A DNA stretch of 64,000 nt from Methylococcus sp. Mc7 (GTDB taxonomy: Bacteria; Pseudomonadota; Gammaproteobacteria; Methylococcales; Methylococcaceae). Numbering within the stretch: the first letter of the stretch is position 1; each line of letters starts with the position of its first letter. Below the pieces are notes generated by a model. The model saw only the letters and a program-made list of their open reading frames with translations, searched no databases and had not been told where the DNA came from. Positions 34,701-43,088 of this stretch are shown here, piece after piece. The position numbers were made by a program, and so were the translations under genes. Location: the NCBI RefSeq assembly GCF_019285515.1, contig NZ_CP079095.1, positions 2,698,501-2,762,500 on the forward strand, read 5' to 3'.

Positions 34701-35855
34701 TCAGCGCAGCAGCGCGGCGCTCAGCGGTGATCCGGCCGGCCTGCCGGGTTCCAGGCCGGGAATGCCGACGTTCTGGATGTGCATGGCGTTGCCGCCTTCC
34801 TCGTAGCGCGGCAGCTTGCCGTCCAGCCGCCAGAGCCGGAAGGCGAGGGCTGAACTCAATACCCGGATCGGATAATCGCGCGGCAGGTTTTGCAGGTAGG
34901 GCTGGATGGTGACGAAGTCGCGGGCGCCGTACTGGCTCATGATCGACTGGAGGCCGCCGTTCTTGGGGCCGATGTTGTAGGCCAGCAGCGCGAGGAACAG
35001 GTCGCCGCGCATTTCGGCCAGGTAGTGCCGGAAAGTGGCCGCCCCGACGTAGGCGTTGTGGCGCGGATTCGCCAAGTCCAGCCTGGCGGCGTCCAGCCTT
35101 TTCCGGGCGGCTTCCACGGCCGGTGCCGGAGCCGCGGTGATCTGGAACAGGCCGCGGCCGCCGTCCTTGCTGTCGCGAGGGAGAAACGAGGATTCCGTGG
35201 AAGCGACGCCGAGCAGGAGCTCCGTGTCGACGTCGAAGCTCGCGGCGGCCTCCTGGATCGCGGGCCGGAAGAGCTGGCTCCGCTCGATCAGCCGCTGCAG
35301 GTCGGCCAGATTGGAGCGCCGGTAGGCCGCGAAGACCTGGTGGGAGAGGGTGATGCGTTCGGCCTCCTCCTTGCCGCCGACCAGGGTCCGCAGGCTGCCG
35401 AGTTCGTGCCGGAATTGCTCGCGGGAAGCGTGGGTGCCGGCGCCGGCGGCGACGAGAACGGCCAGGATGGCCGGCAGGATTTCGGCCTTCCCGGCGAGCC
35501 AGGGCCGGATGAGGAACCAGAGGCGGAGCACCAGGGCGTGAGCGAGGGCCAGGGCGAGCACCGTCGCCGCGAAGGGCAGCAGATGCGCCCAGAAACCGGT
35601 TCCGGAAAACCAGTCCGCCGAATGGCCCAGGACGGCGATGATCGCCACCAGCGACGCGGCCGTCAGAGCCCCCGCCTCGGTGCCGATCATGGCCGTGCGC
35701 TTCCAGGCCGGAACGCTCTTTTTCTTCTTCTTGCGGCGCCGCGGCTTGGATTGCCGTTTCGGCCGGGGCTTGGGGGCGGGCGGGTCCGGCGGTGTCGGCG
35801 CGGAATCGGGTTCCATCGGCGGAGGCTGCATCTGATCCGGGGCTGGCGGCTGCAT
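34701..35855 (-). CDS. Lytic transglycosylase (SLT domain) with membrane N-terminus
   Basis: A 384-residue protein. Residues 1-50 are Pro-rich then strongly basic (RRRKKKKK). Three hydrophobic helices follow (about 58-78, 90-115 and 122-142). The periplasmic SLT domain contains the catalytic Glu in GVASTESSF, then GRGLFQIT, NAYVGAATFRHYLA and LALLAYNIGPKNGG. It cleaves peptidoglycan to 1,6-anhydro ends. Membrane tethering and the basic cytoplasmic tail are unusual for this class. It converges on the LRV gene and diverges from mltB. Confidence 0.85.
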   Translation of the reverse strand: MQPPAPDQMQPPPMEPDSAPTPPDPPAPKPRPKRQSKPRRRKKKKKSVPAWKRTAMIGTEAGALTAASLVAIIAVLGHSADWFSGTGFWAHLLPFAATVLALALAHALVLRLWFLIRPWLAGKAEILPAILAVLVAAGAGTHASREQFRHELGSLRTLVGGKEEAERITLSHQVFAAYRRSNLADLQRLIERSQLFRPAIQEAAASFDVDTELLLGVASTESSFLPRDSKDGGRGLFQITAAPAPAVEAARKRLDAARLDLANPRHNAYVGAATFRHYLAEMRGDLFLALLAYNIGPKNGGLQSIMSQYGARDFVTIQPYLQNLPRDYPIRVLSSALAFRLWRLDGKLPRYEEGGNAMHIQNVGIPGLEPGRPAGSPLSAALLR

Positions 35856-35977
35856 GGATTATCCGGACGAAGGATACCGCTCGGACAGGGCGGCGCGCCA
35901 GCCATCGGCCGGCCGATGGATTAGAATGCCGGCCTGGCCCCGGCCGGCGGGGCGTGATCACGGACACCCCTTTCGCC

Positions 35978-37105
35978 ATGCATCCTCGATTTACTGTTTC
36001 CCCTGCGATATTCATCGGGCTCGCCCTGCTGTCGGGCTGCGCTTCCGATCCGCCCGCCCGGCGCGGCGCCGTTGCGGTCGGTGCCGCCGTGTCTCAGCCC
36101 GCGGCCGCGGAGACGTCCCGCGCCACCGTGGCCGAATCAGGCGCGCCGCTGAAAGGAGGGTATTCGGCGCGAACGGTGTCGGGCGATTATGCCGGCTATC
36201 CGGCGCTCGACCGGTTCATCGCCAGGATGGCACAGCAGCACGGGTTTCCCCGCGACTACCTGAACGGTCTGTTTTCCCAGGCGCAGCGCAAAACCTGGAC
36301 GATCAACTACATGCGCAAGGAATCCAAGCCGGGGCCGCCCAGTCCGGGCGGGTGGTCCAGGTATCGCGCCCAGTTCCTGGACAATCTGCACGTCTCCCGC
36401 GGGGTCGATTTCTGGCGCCGGCATGCCGGTACCTTGCGGCAGGCCAGCGAGCGCTACGGCGTGCCTCCGGAATACATCCTCGGCATCATGGGGGTGGAGA
36501 CCGTTTACGGGGCCAACCTCGGCAGCCACCGGGTATTGGACGCTTTGACGACCCTGGCGTTCGATTCGCCGCGGCGTGCCGATTATTTCGCGGAGGAACT
36601 GGAGAAGTTTCTGCTGATGGCGAGGCAGGAGCGGATCGACCCCGCGCAGCCGAAAGGGTCTTTCGCCGGCGCCATGGGGCTGGGGCAGTTCATGCCGAGC
36701 AGTTTCCTGAACTGGGCGGTGGATTTCGACGGCGACGGAAGGAAAGACCTCTGGCGGCCGGCGGACGCCATCGGCAGCATCGCCAACTATTTCGCCGCGC
36801 ACGGCTGGCGGAACGGGGAGAGCGTCGTGATGCCGGCGGCCTTGAAGCCGGGAGCGGCTTGCGAGCTGGAGACCGGATACAACACCCGCTACTCGGTGGC
36901 TGAGCTCGTCCGCAACGGGATCGCGCCCCGACGAAACCTGGGCGCGGAGACGGCCGTCAGCCTGCTGCGCCTGCGCGCGCAGGCGGGAGACGAATATTGG
37001 CTGGGCCTGCCGAATTTCTACGTGATTACCCGTTACAACAACAGCACCTACTACGCCATGGCCGTGCACGAGCTGGCGCAGGCGATCAAGGCGCAGTATC
37101 ACTAG
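35978..37105 (+). CDS. mltB: Membrane-bound lytic murein transglycosylase B
   Basis: A 375-residue lipoprotein. The signal ends in LLSGC with Cys21 as lipidation site. The MltB domain has FIARMAQQHGFPRDYL, the catalytic Glu in YILGIMGVETVYGANLG, AMGLGQFMPSSF, and DGRKDLWRPADAIGSIANYF. The C-terminal segment LPNFYVITRYNNSTYYAMAVHELAQAI is characteristic. It cuts murein glycan strands at the outer membrane. ATG 35978 gives a proper lipoprotein signal. The 3' end overlaps the convergent lipoprotein gene by 20 bp. Confidence 0.93.
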   Translation: MHPRFTVSPAIFIGLALLSGCASDPPARRGAVAVGAAVSQPAAAETSRATVAESGAPLKGGYSARTVSGDYAGYPALDRFIARMAQQHGFPRDYLNGLFSQAQRKTWTINYMRKESKPGPPSPGGWSRYRAQFLDNLHVSRGVDFWRRHAGTLRQASERYGVPPEYILGIMGVETVYGANLGSHRVLDALTTLAFDSPRRADYFAEELEKFLLMARQERIDPAQPKGSFAGAMGLGQFMPSSFLNWAVDFDGDGRKDLWRPADAIGSIANYFAAHGWRNGESVVMPAALKPGAACELETGYNTRYSVAELVRNGIAPRRNLGAETAVSLLRLRAQAGDEYWLGLPNFYVITRYNNSTYYAMAVHELAQAIKAQYH

Positions 37106-37574
37106 CCGGACCGCCGGCGGCACCGGAGGTTTCGCCGCCGCTCTTGTCGACGTTCGTGTCGGTGAGGCCGGCGGGCGTGGGGTGCAACAGGGCTTCCAGC
37201 TCACGGGTCAGGGACTCACACTCCGGCACCACGTCCGCGAGCTTCATCAGAGTGGAAAAGCTTGCATGGCGCTGTTCGGCTTCCGCGGCGACGACTTCGT
37301 TCAGGGGATCGCAGGTCCGGATCATGTCCAGTTCGGCGTCCTCCAGATCGTCCGCGTCGACGTCTCCATTCCCTATGGTGGTTTCCTCCGAGGTGATCAG
37401 CTCGTTCAATACCTGGTTGTGATGGCGGAAAACATATTCGACGTAGGTTGCGAATTCCTTTTCGTTCATGGTGACGTCGCCGCCTTCCGGGGTGCGGGTT
37501 CTGATGGCCGTGCAGCCGGCGAGGACGGTCCCTGTAAGCAGCGCGATGCTGACGATAGCCGTAGGATGCCGCAT
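37086..37574 (-). CDS. Putative lipoprotein of unknown function
   Basis: A 162-residue protein with a lipoprotein signal (IVSIALLTGTVLAGC, lipobox LAGC). The mature part is acidic and helical (NGDVDADDLEDAELDMI) and ends with a Gly/Ala-rich tail. I do not recognise a family. The ATG at 37574 fits the signal; an open frame continues upstream but lacks support. It may be a chance tail-to-tail neighbour of mltB. Confidence 0.6.
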   Translation of the reverse strand: MRHPTAIVSIALLTGTVLAGCTAIRTRTPEGGDVTMNEKEFATYVEYVFRHHNQVLNELITSEETTIGNGDVDADDLEDAELDMIRTCDPLNEVVAAEAEQRHASFSTLMKLADVVPECESLTRELEALLHPTPAGLTDTNVDKSGGETSGAAGGPASDTAP

Positions 37575-37765
37575 AGATCGTAAATCGGTCGTCTGAAAGT
37601 GCCTTATCCGGAAGATTCCGCAGGGTGTGCTTTGGGGGCGGGGTCGCTTTTCGGCTGGCCGGTGAGGCGGGACACAGGGGCACACTTTAGCGCAATGCCG
37701 AACGTTGCGGTATGGGCTGGCTGGATGCGCGCCGGAAAACAGTGTTGGCGATATGCCGGTTTCTG

Positions 37766-37810
37766 TTGCAACTGTGCAAACATGGAGCGCGAGCGCATCA
37801 TAATGGTGCA
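37766..37810 (+). promoter_or_regulatory. NtrC-like enhancer sites upstream of the porin gene
   Basis: CGCATCATAATGGTGCA (37794-37810) matches 13 of 17 positions of the E. coli glnA NtrC site TGCACTATATTGGTGCA. An inverted repeat TTGCA-ACTG-TGCAA lies at 37766-37779. Both sit 65-110 bp upstream of the sigma-54-like promoter. Confidence 0.5.
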
Positions 37811-37873
37811 ATCATTAGCGGCTCATGATGCTGTCATCCGCTCCAACCTATTGTTTGCTTGACGTTTTTGAGA

Positions 37874-37888
37874 TGGCATACCCTGTGC
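37874..37888 (+). promoter_or_regulatory. Sigma-54 promoter of the porin gene
   Basis: TGGCATACCCTGTGC fits TGGCAC-N5-TTGC with correct GG-N10-GC spacing and is followed by TT. Start of transcription is expected near 37900, about 46 nt before the ATG; an AGGAG ribosome site lies just before the start codon. Confidence 0.6.
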
Positions 37889-37945
37889 TTCGGCTCATGG
37901 TGAGAGTGGCGATCCAAGACAACGCTGCATAACCAACAGGAGACG

Positions 37946-39262
37946 ATGATGATTCAAACAGCCAAGCTGAGACCGCTGGTGTTCGGGATCCTGGCGACAC
38001 TTTCCGCCGGTGGGGAAGCGAAGGACTTCGCAGAAACGACGGGGCTGCTGGACTGGGCGACCGACGGCGCCAATGTGCAGCCTTTCGAGGAATGGGGCGT
38101 CAAGTGGGGTGGCTGGATCGATACCGGGATATCGACGAATTTCAACAACAGCAAGTGGAACGGGCCCGTGACCTTCGGCGACCGCTCGGCCGAATTGCAG
38201 ATGAACCAGCTCTACGTCTATCTGGAGCGGGCCGTGGCGACCTCGGGAGACGACTGGGACTTCGGCGGCCGTTTCGACTTCATGTACGGTACCGACGCGG
38301 GATTCACCCAGGCCTACGGCGCCCCGCAAGGCAACTGGGACCTGCACCTGAACGCCAGCAACATCAAGTACTACCGTACCGCGCTGCCCCAGGCCTACGC
38401 CTCGGTCTATGCGCCCATCGGCAACGGCCTCACCCTCAAGCTCGGCCACTTCTACACCATCATCGGCTATGAAGTCGTCACCGCGCCGGACAATTTCTTC
38501 TATTCGCACGCCTACACCATGCAGTACGGCGAGCCCTTTACCCATACCGGCCTCTTGGGCAGCTATCCGATCGACTCCAATTGGACCCTGACCGGCGGTG
38601 TCGTGACCGGCAGCGTGGTCGGCGGCTGGGACGGCGGTTTCAACCAGGGACTGGGCGCCTGGTCCGGCATCGGCGGCATCGGCTGGGCCAGCGACGACCA
38701 GGGCACCAAGGTCAACATTTCCGGCACTACCGGCCCCACCTCCGAGACCAACTCCAACCAATGGAGCATCTATAGCCTGGTGATCCAGCACGATTTCACG
38801 GAAGACCTGCACTATGTCTTCCAGCATGATCATGGTTTTGCCGACGGGGCCTCCGTGGGGGCCAACGGCAAGCCGCAGGACGCCACCTGGTACGGCATCA
38901 ACAACTACGTCTTCTACGACCTGACGGACGATCTGTCGGTCGGCCTGCGCGGCGAGTGGTTCCGCGACGACGACGCGGTCGTGTCGTCCGACCCGACCGG
39001 CGCCAACTTCGGCCGCGTGTTCTCGATCGGCCGTCAGGTCGGTGGTGTCGGTCTGGGTTCCGGACTGCCGGCATCGAGCTTCTACGCGTTCACCCTGGGC
39101 CTGAACTGGAAGCCGTCGCAGTGGCTGATGGTGCGTCCCAATCTGCGTTACGATTGGGCGGACGGTTCGAGGCCGTTCAACAACGGCGGCGCATCGGTGG
39201 GCTATGCCGGCGACAGGGGCGACCAGATCCTGTTTTCGACGGACGTGGTCATCAGCTTCTGA
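37946..39262 (+). CDS. Outer-membrane beta-barrel porin (BBP2/OmpL-like)
   Basis: A 438-residue protein with a signal peptide (to about residue 25) and a barrel rich in alternating strands ending in Phe (DVVISF), the outer-membrane insertion signal. WGGWIDTGISTNFNN, LKLGHFYTIIGYEVVTAPDNFFYSHAY and TGLLGSYPID are typical of the beta-barrel porin-2 group. It should let small solutes cross the outer membrane. The promoter signals place it under nitrogen control, so a nitrogen source such as nitrate, urea or an amine is a reasonable but unproven substrate. Confidence 0.85.
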   Translation: MMIQTAKLRPLVFGILATLSAGGEAKDFAETTGLLDWATDGANVQPFEEWGVKWGGWIDTGISTNFNNSKWNGPVTFGDRSAELQMNQLYVYLERAVATSGDDWDFGGRFDFMYGTDAGFTQAYGAPQGNWDLHLNASNIKYYRTALPQAYASVYAPIGNGLTLKLGHFYTIIGYEVVTAPDNFFYSHAYTMQYGEPFTHTGLLGSYPIDSNWTLTGGVVTGSVVGGWDGGFNQGLGAWSGIGGIGWASDDQGTKVNISGTTGPTSETNSNQWSIYSLVIQHDFTEDLHYVFQHDHGFADGASVGANGKPQDATWYGINNYVFYDLTDDLSVGLRGEWFRDDDAVVSSDPTGANFGRVFSIGRQVGGVGLGSGLPASSFYAFTLGLNWKPSQWLMVRPNLRYDWADGSRPFNNGGASVGYAGDRGDQILFSTDVVISF

Positions 39263-39303
39263 CCTGGTCTGACCGGGGTCGGTTCTTCGAGGAGATTGTT
39301 GAA

Positions 39304-39693
39304 ATGAAAAATGATATGAGCATTATTGGTGCGTCCCTCGCAATGCTCGTTTCGTGCGCGGCGCCATCGATGGTCTTCGCGGACGAGCAGGGAAAGGAAG
39401 CCATCGAGGATCTGGAGAAGGCGGCGCGGGACAGCGCGAAAGGTGCCACTTCGAAAGCGGCGAAAGAGCTCGACGAGGCCGAGAAGCATCTGATCAAGGA
39501 AAACGAGGCGCATCCCTACGCCGAACCCATGAAACAGATCAGCGGCGACGCCCCGAAGGCGGAAGCCGACCGCAAGGCCTTCCGGGAGCTGAAGAAAGCC
39601 GAGAAGGATGCGAAAAAGAAAGTCGCGGGCGATGCCGCCGACGAAGCCAAAAAGGCCCTGTCGGACGTCAAGGAAAAAGAAAAGGCCCCCTGA
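39304..39693 (+). CDS. Secreted Lys/Ala/Glu-rich helical protein
   Basis: A 129-residue protein with a signal peptide (residues 1-26, ending VFA). The mature part is highly charged and helical, with repeats such as KAAKELDEAEKHLIKENEA and KAFRELKKAEKDAKKKVAG, like a long coiled coil. There is no recognised domain. A strong ribosome site (GAGGAG) precedes the ATG. It lies 41 bp after the porin gene on the same strand and is probably in its operon. Confidence 0.7.
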   Translation: MKNDMSIIGASLAMLVSCAAPSMVFADEQGKEAIEDLEKAARDSAKGATSKAAKELDEAEKHLIKENEAHPYAEPMKQISGDAPKAEADRKAFRELKKAEKDAKKKVAGDAADEAKKALSDVKEKEKAP

Positions 39694-40145
39694 GGCTGGG
39701 ATCACTGAGGTGCCGGGCAAGGGAACGTCCGGCACTCTTCACGGGAGGGTTTTCCCCCATCCAGCCGTTCCGGCTCTTTCCGATCGACGGATTTCCCTCT
39801 CCGTAAGCAGGGCTTCTTGATTGTTCGGCGAACGCGTCGCGCCCGTTCTCTCGGGCGACGCCGCTCTTCGCCGGGCGCTCCCCGTTTCCCGTGCCCCATC
39901 CTCCCCGACTCGCAGCCCGTTGATTGCAATGGACCGAGGCAGTCCACAAACGCTATGATCCTGCCGACCGGCAGCTCCCGGCTGCCCTGGGCGCCGCGTC
40001 GTGGGAAGGTTTCCGCAACGCGCGTTGCCGCGCGAGCGACGGTTATAATCCCACAGTCTTCCCGGTGTTTTTGGTCCGGGAGGACATTAGTGTCAATCGC
40101 GGCCTTCCGGGTCCACAACAATAGCGATAATTTGGAGGAGGTTCT
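39694..40145 (+). other. Intergenic region and leader of the 62-aa gene
   Basis: No protein gene is supported in these 452 bases. A perfect TATAAT is at 40044-40049 with a weak -35 region. A hairpin CTTCCCGG/CCGGGAGG (40058-40065 with 40076-40083) would lie at the very 5' end of the transcript. The region before 40000 shows only scattered GC-rich repeats. Confidence 0.45.
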
Positions 40146-40334
40146 ATGCCGTTCAAGTTCGATCTCAATACGTTCGTCGGTCATCCGCTCCTGACCAGCC
40201 TGCTGGTCGCCGACATCGGCATCCTGATGTTCATGCCGCTGGTTCGTCCCCCCGTCGTACTCAACATGCTCTTCGTCGGCGGGCTGATTTATCTGTCGAT
40301 GTATTTCGGTGCAAAGCTGGTGGCTCGGGAGTGA
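40146..40334 (+). CDS. Small membrane protein of unknown function (62 aa)
   Basis: The protein starts MPFKFDLNTFVGHPLLTSLL and has two predicted helices (about 17-33 and 38-55) joined by VRPPVVL. The ribosome site GGAGGAGG is very strong, 6-8 nt before the ATG. No family is recognised. The strong start signal, its own promoter-like TATAAT and the leader hairpin point to a highly expressed gene. The RDD gene begins 10 bp after its stop. Confidence 0.7.
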   Translation: MPFKFDLNTFVGHPLLTSLLVADIGILMFMPLVRPPVVLNMLFVGGLIYLSMYFGAKLVARE

Positions 40335-40344
40335 TTCTTCCCAG

Positions 40345-40797
40345 GTGAAACCTGTGACATCCGCTGCGGGTTCCGCGGACCGCAGCGCGCCAGGGCGCGG
40401 CGAGGTGGCGGGGGTCTTCCGTCGCTTCGCCGCGTTTCTTTACGACGCAGTCATGCTGGCGGGCTTGCTGTTCGCGGTCACGGCGCTGGCACTGCCTTGG
40501 AATGCGGGTCAGGCTTTCCGTCCCGGGCAGCCGGTTTATTCGGGACTCCTGGCGGCGTTCGTTTTCCTTTACTTCGGCTGGTTTTGGGTGCATGGCGGGC
40601 AGACGCCGGGCATGCGTGCCTGGCGCATCAGGCTGCGTCCGGTGGACCCCGGGCCGCTCCGCTGGTCCCAAGTCGCGCTCCGGTTGCTGACCGCTATGCT
40701 GACGCTGGGCTTGGGTACCCTCTGGGCCTGGTTCGACGCGAAGCGCCGGACGTTGCAGGATATCGTGTCCCGTACGAGGGTGCTGCGGACGGGTTGA
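40345..40797 (+). CDS. RDD family membrane protein
   Basis: A 150-residue inner-membrane protein. GVFRRFAAFLYDAVMLAGLLFAVTALAL carries the Arg and first Asp of the RDD signature, and GQTPGMRAWRIRL and DAKRRTLQDIVSRTRV carry the later conserved Arg and Asp residues. Four hydrophobic segments are visible. The start is GTG 40345 or GTG 40354; the second has AGGTGA 5 nt upstream. The family function is unsettled (some members affect ion exchange). Confidence 0.82.
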   Translation: MKPVTSAAGSADRSAPGRGEVAGVFRRFAAFLYDAVMLAGLLFAVTALALPWNAGQAFRPGQPVYSGLLAAFVFLYFGWFWVHGGQTPGMRAWRIRLRPVDPGPLRWSQVALRLLTAMLTLGLGTLWAWFDAKRRTLQDIVSRTRVLRTG

Positions 40798-40803
40798 AGC
40801 GGG

Positions 40804-41874
40804 CTAGGGTCTGCGCCTGAAGGCGGCCAGGGCGGCGAGGAGGACGACGAGGGGAGGCGTGACCATCGTCAGCGGGGCATTCAGTTCGTAGACCAGTCCC
40901 AGATGGGACACCATCCTGTTGGCCAGATAAAAGCCGAGGCCGATCGTGACGCCGACCACGATCCGCTGCCCGCTGCTGACGTCGCGGCGGACGTTGAGTA
41001 CGAAGGGGATGGCCAGCAGCAGCATGGCCAGCGTGATGAACGGGTTGACCATACGTCCCCAGAAGGCCTGCTCCACGGCCAGCGATCTCTGCGCATTTTC
41101 GGTCTGATAGGCCATGTATTTGGCGAGATCCTGCGCCGACAGGTTTTCCGGACGGACGATGAACACGTCGAGCATGTCCGGAGACAGCACGGAGGACCAG
41201 TCCTCCTGCTCCTTGTGTTCCGCGACGGCGGCGTTCCCCGCGGCATCGAAGCGGGTGACGCCGATGTCCTTGAGTTTCCAGATGCCGCGGTCGAAACTGG
41301 CGCGCGCCGCATGCATCGCCACGGCAGGTCGGCCATCGGGCGAGATTTCGAAGATGTGGATGTCGCCCAATTGTTCCTGGTTCTCGATTTCCCGGATATT
41401 GACGTAAACGTTGCCGTCGCGGATCCAGACCCCGTACTTGGTCTGGGACGCGACCTGCTGGCGGGTCTCGGTGGCCTTGAGCATCTGGGCGGCCCGTTCC
41501 GCCGGCGGGATGACGTATTCGCTGATGACCACCGATACCAAGGAAATCACGATGCCGGCCCGCAGGACCGCCCAGACGATGCGGCCCCGGGAAACTCCGG
41601 CGGTTTGCATCGCCACCAGTTCATGGTTGTTCGCCATGTTGCCGAGCACCACCAGCCCGCCGATCAGCGCGCCGGAGGGAATGAGTTCGTACAGGCTATG
41701 GGGGGAGGTCAGCGTCAGATAGAGGAAGATGCTGCCGAGCCCGTAATTTCCTTCGCCCAGATCGCGCAGTTCGTCGGCGAAGGTGAAGAAGTTGAGGAGG
41801 GCGAGGAGGACCAGGGCGGCGAATGCCGCCCCCTTGACGACTTCCCCTCCGATGTAGCGGTTCAGCGTATTCAT
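40804..41874 (-). CDS. lptG: LPS export permease LptG
   Basis: A 356-residue inner-membrane subunit of the LptB2FG lipopolysaccharide transporter. Six helices flank a periplasmic beta-jellyroll domain (about residues 130-260). [19 protein letters not shown] is the LptG-type N-terminus. SGALIGGLVVLGNMANNHELVAMQTAGVS is the coupling-helix region that contacts LptB. The start overlaps the lptF stop by 4 bp (ATGA). Confidence 0.92.
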   Translation of the reverse strand: MNTLNRYIGGEVVKGAAFAALVLLALLNFFTFADELRDLGEGNYGLGSIFLYLTLTSPHSLYELIPSGALIGGLVVLGNMANNHELVAMQTAGVSRGRIVWAVLRAGIVISLVSVVISEYVIPPAERAAQMLKATETRQQVASQTKYGVWIRDGNVYVNIREIENQEQLGDIHIFEISPDGRPAVAMHAARASFDRGIWKLKDIGVTRFDAAGNAAVAEHKEQEDWSSVLSPDMLDVFIVRPENLSAQDLAKYMAYQTENAQRSLAVEQAFWGRMVNPFITLAMLLLAIPFVLNVRRDVSSGQRIVVGVTIGLGFYLANRMVSHLGLVYELNAPLTMVTPPLVVLLAALAAFRRRP

Positions 41875-43007
41875 CGGCGCCCAAGAGCCGTGTCGCGAAC
41901 CCAGCGCCAGCCGGTGTTGCGGGCCAGGAGCAGGGCGGTGGCGAGTAGCATCACGGCATAGATGCCGCCGTAGCTCGTTCCCAGTGACAACTTGCCGGTG
42001 GCGAGCAGGCCCTGGGAGATTTTCTGCAGGTTCTCGTAAATGATGTAGATCAGAAAGGCGCTGATCAGATTGCCCCATACGCCGCCGCGCGGCGAGGTCC
42101 GCGCGATCGGCACCGCCAGGAGGGTGAGGGTGAGGGTGCCCAGCGGCACCGCCAGGCGGCGCTGGAGTTCGGCGAGTTCGCGGGGCCGGCCCGAAATCCA
42201 CAGATGCAGGCTGTCCGCGGCTTCGCGTTTGAGCGCCGCCTGGCTGCCTTCGGGCGGGTTGATCCGCACGCCATAAGCCTGGAATTCGTTGAGGACGAAA
42301 TCGGGGCGTCCGGGCACGCCCTGGTAACGGCGGCCGTTGTTCAGGACCACGAAATGATCGCCCGCGTCATTGATTTCCATATGGCCGCTCTCGGCGACGA
42401 CGATGCCGGTTTCCTCGCCCCGGCGGCTTTGCGCGAAAACCTTGCTCATGGTCTTGTCGGTGTTCAGCTCCTCGGCGTACAGCACCACGTCGCCCTGGCT
42501 GAATTCGTTGAACCGGCCGGCCTTGATGCCGCGCACGTCGGCGCCTCTCTCGTCCTTGCTGATGAGTTCCTGGCTCAAGCGTTCGGACCATGGCATGGCC
42601 TGCAAGGAAAGGAACGCGCCCAGAACGCAGACCGGCCCGGCGAATAGGAGGATGGAGCGGTAAATCCGCACGGGGCCGACGCCCGCGCAGGCGAACACCG
42701 TCATCTCGTTGTCGCGGTACATGCGTCCGAGCACCATCAGCACGCTGAGGAACATGGATGCCGGCAACAGCGCGGCGAGGGTGACGACGACCTTCAGGCC
42801 CAGCAGAGTGAAGATCGTGTCGGTGGCGACTTCGCCTTCGATGGCGCGTGCCAGGATGGCCAGGAACTTGCGGCTGACCACGATGGCCACCAGAACGAAC
42901 AGCACCGCGAACAGCGTCTTGGCCAATTCGCCTGCAATCAGGCGGTCGATCGTCGGGAGTCCGAAGGGGCGGCGTGCTTTTCTGGGTTCAAAAGGCTGCG
43001 GATTCAT
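41871..43007 (-). CDS. lptF: LPS export permease LptF
   Basis: The 378-residue partner of LptG. The order is: helix pair, [32 protein letters not shown] (coupling helix), a periplasmic jellyroll ([22 protein letters not shown]) and C-terminal helices ([30 protein letters not shown]). It moves LPS from the inner membrane towards the Lpt bridge. It is divergent from pepA with an 81-bp spacer, the same arrangement as in many Gammaproteobacteria. Confidence 0.92.
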   Translation of the reverse strand: MNPQPFEPRKARRPFGLPTIDRLIAGELAKTLFAVLFVLVAIVVSRKFLAILARAIEGEVATDTIFTLLGLKVVVTLAALLPASMFLSVLMVLGRMYRDNEMTVFACAGVGPVRIYRSILLFAGPVCVLGAFLSLQAMPWSERLSQELISKDERGADVRGIKAGRFNEFSQGDVVLYAEELNTDKTMSKVFAQSRRGEETGIVVAESGHMEINDAGDHFVVLNNGRRYQGVPGRPDFVLNEFQAYGVRINPPEGSQAALKREAADSLHLWISGRPRELAELQRRLAVPLGTLTLTLLAVPIARTSPRGGVWGNLISAFLIYIIYENLQKISQGLLATGKLSLGTSYGGIYAVMLLATALLLARNTGWRWVRDTALGRR

Positions 43008-43088
43008 ACTAACCTAGCGGCTTTTCCGGCGGCTGGGCAGCGTGTGGACGCGGCGGTGCCGGGCGACTCAAAGCAGGCGGATGATAGC

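Noticed and set aside
37599-37862. 87-codon plus-strand open frame before the porin
   Set aside because: It overlaps the NtrC-like region, has no ribosome site and no recognisable domain.
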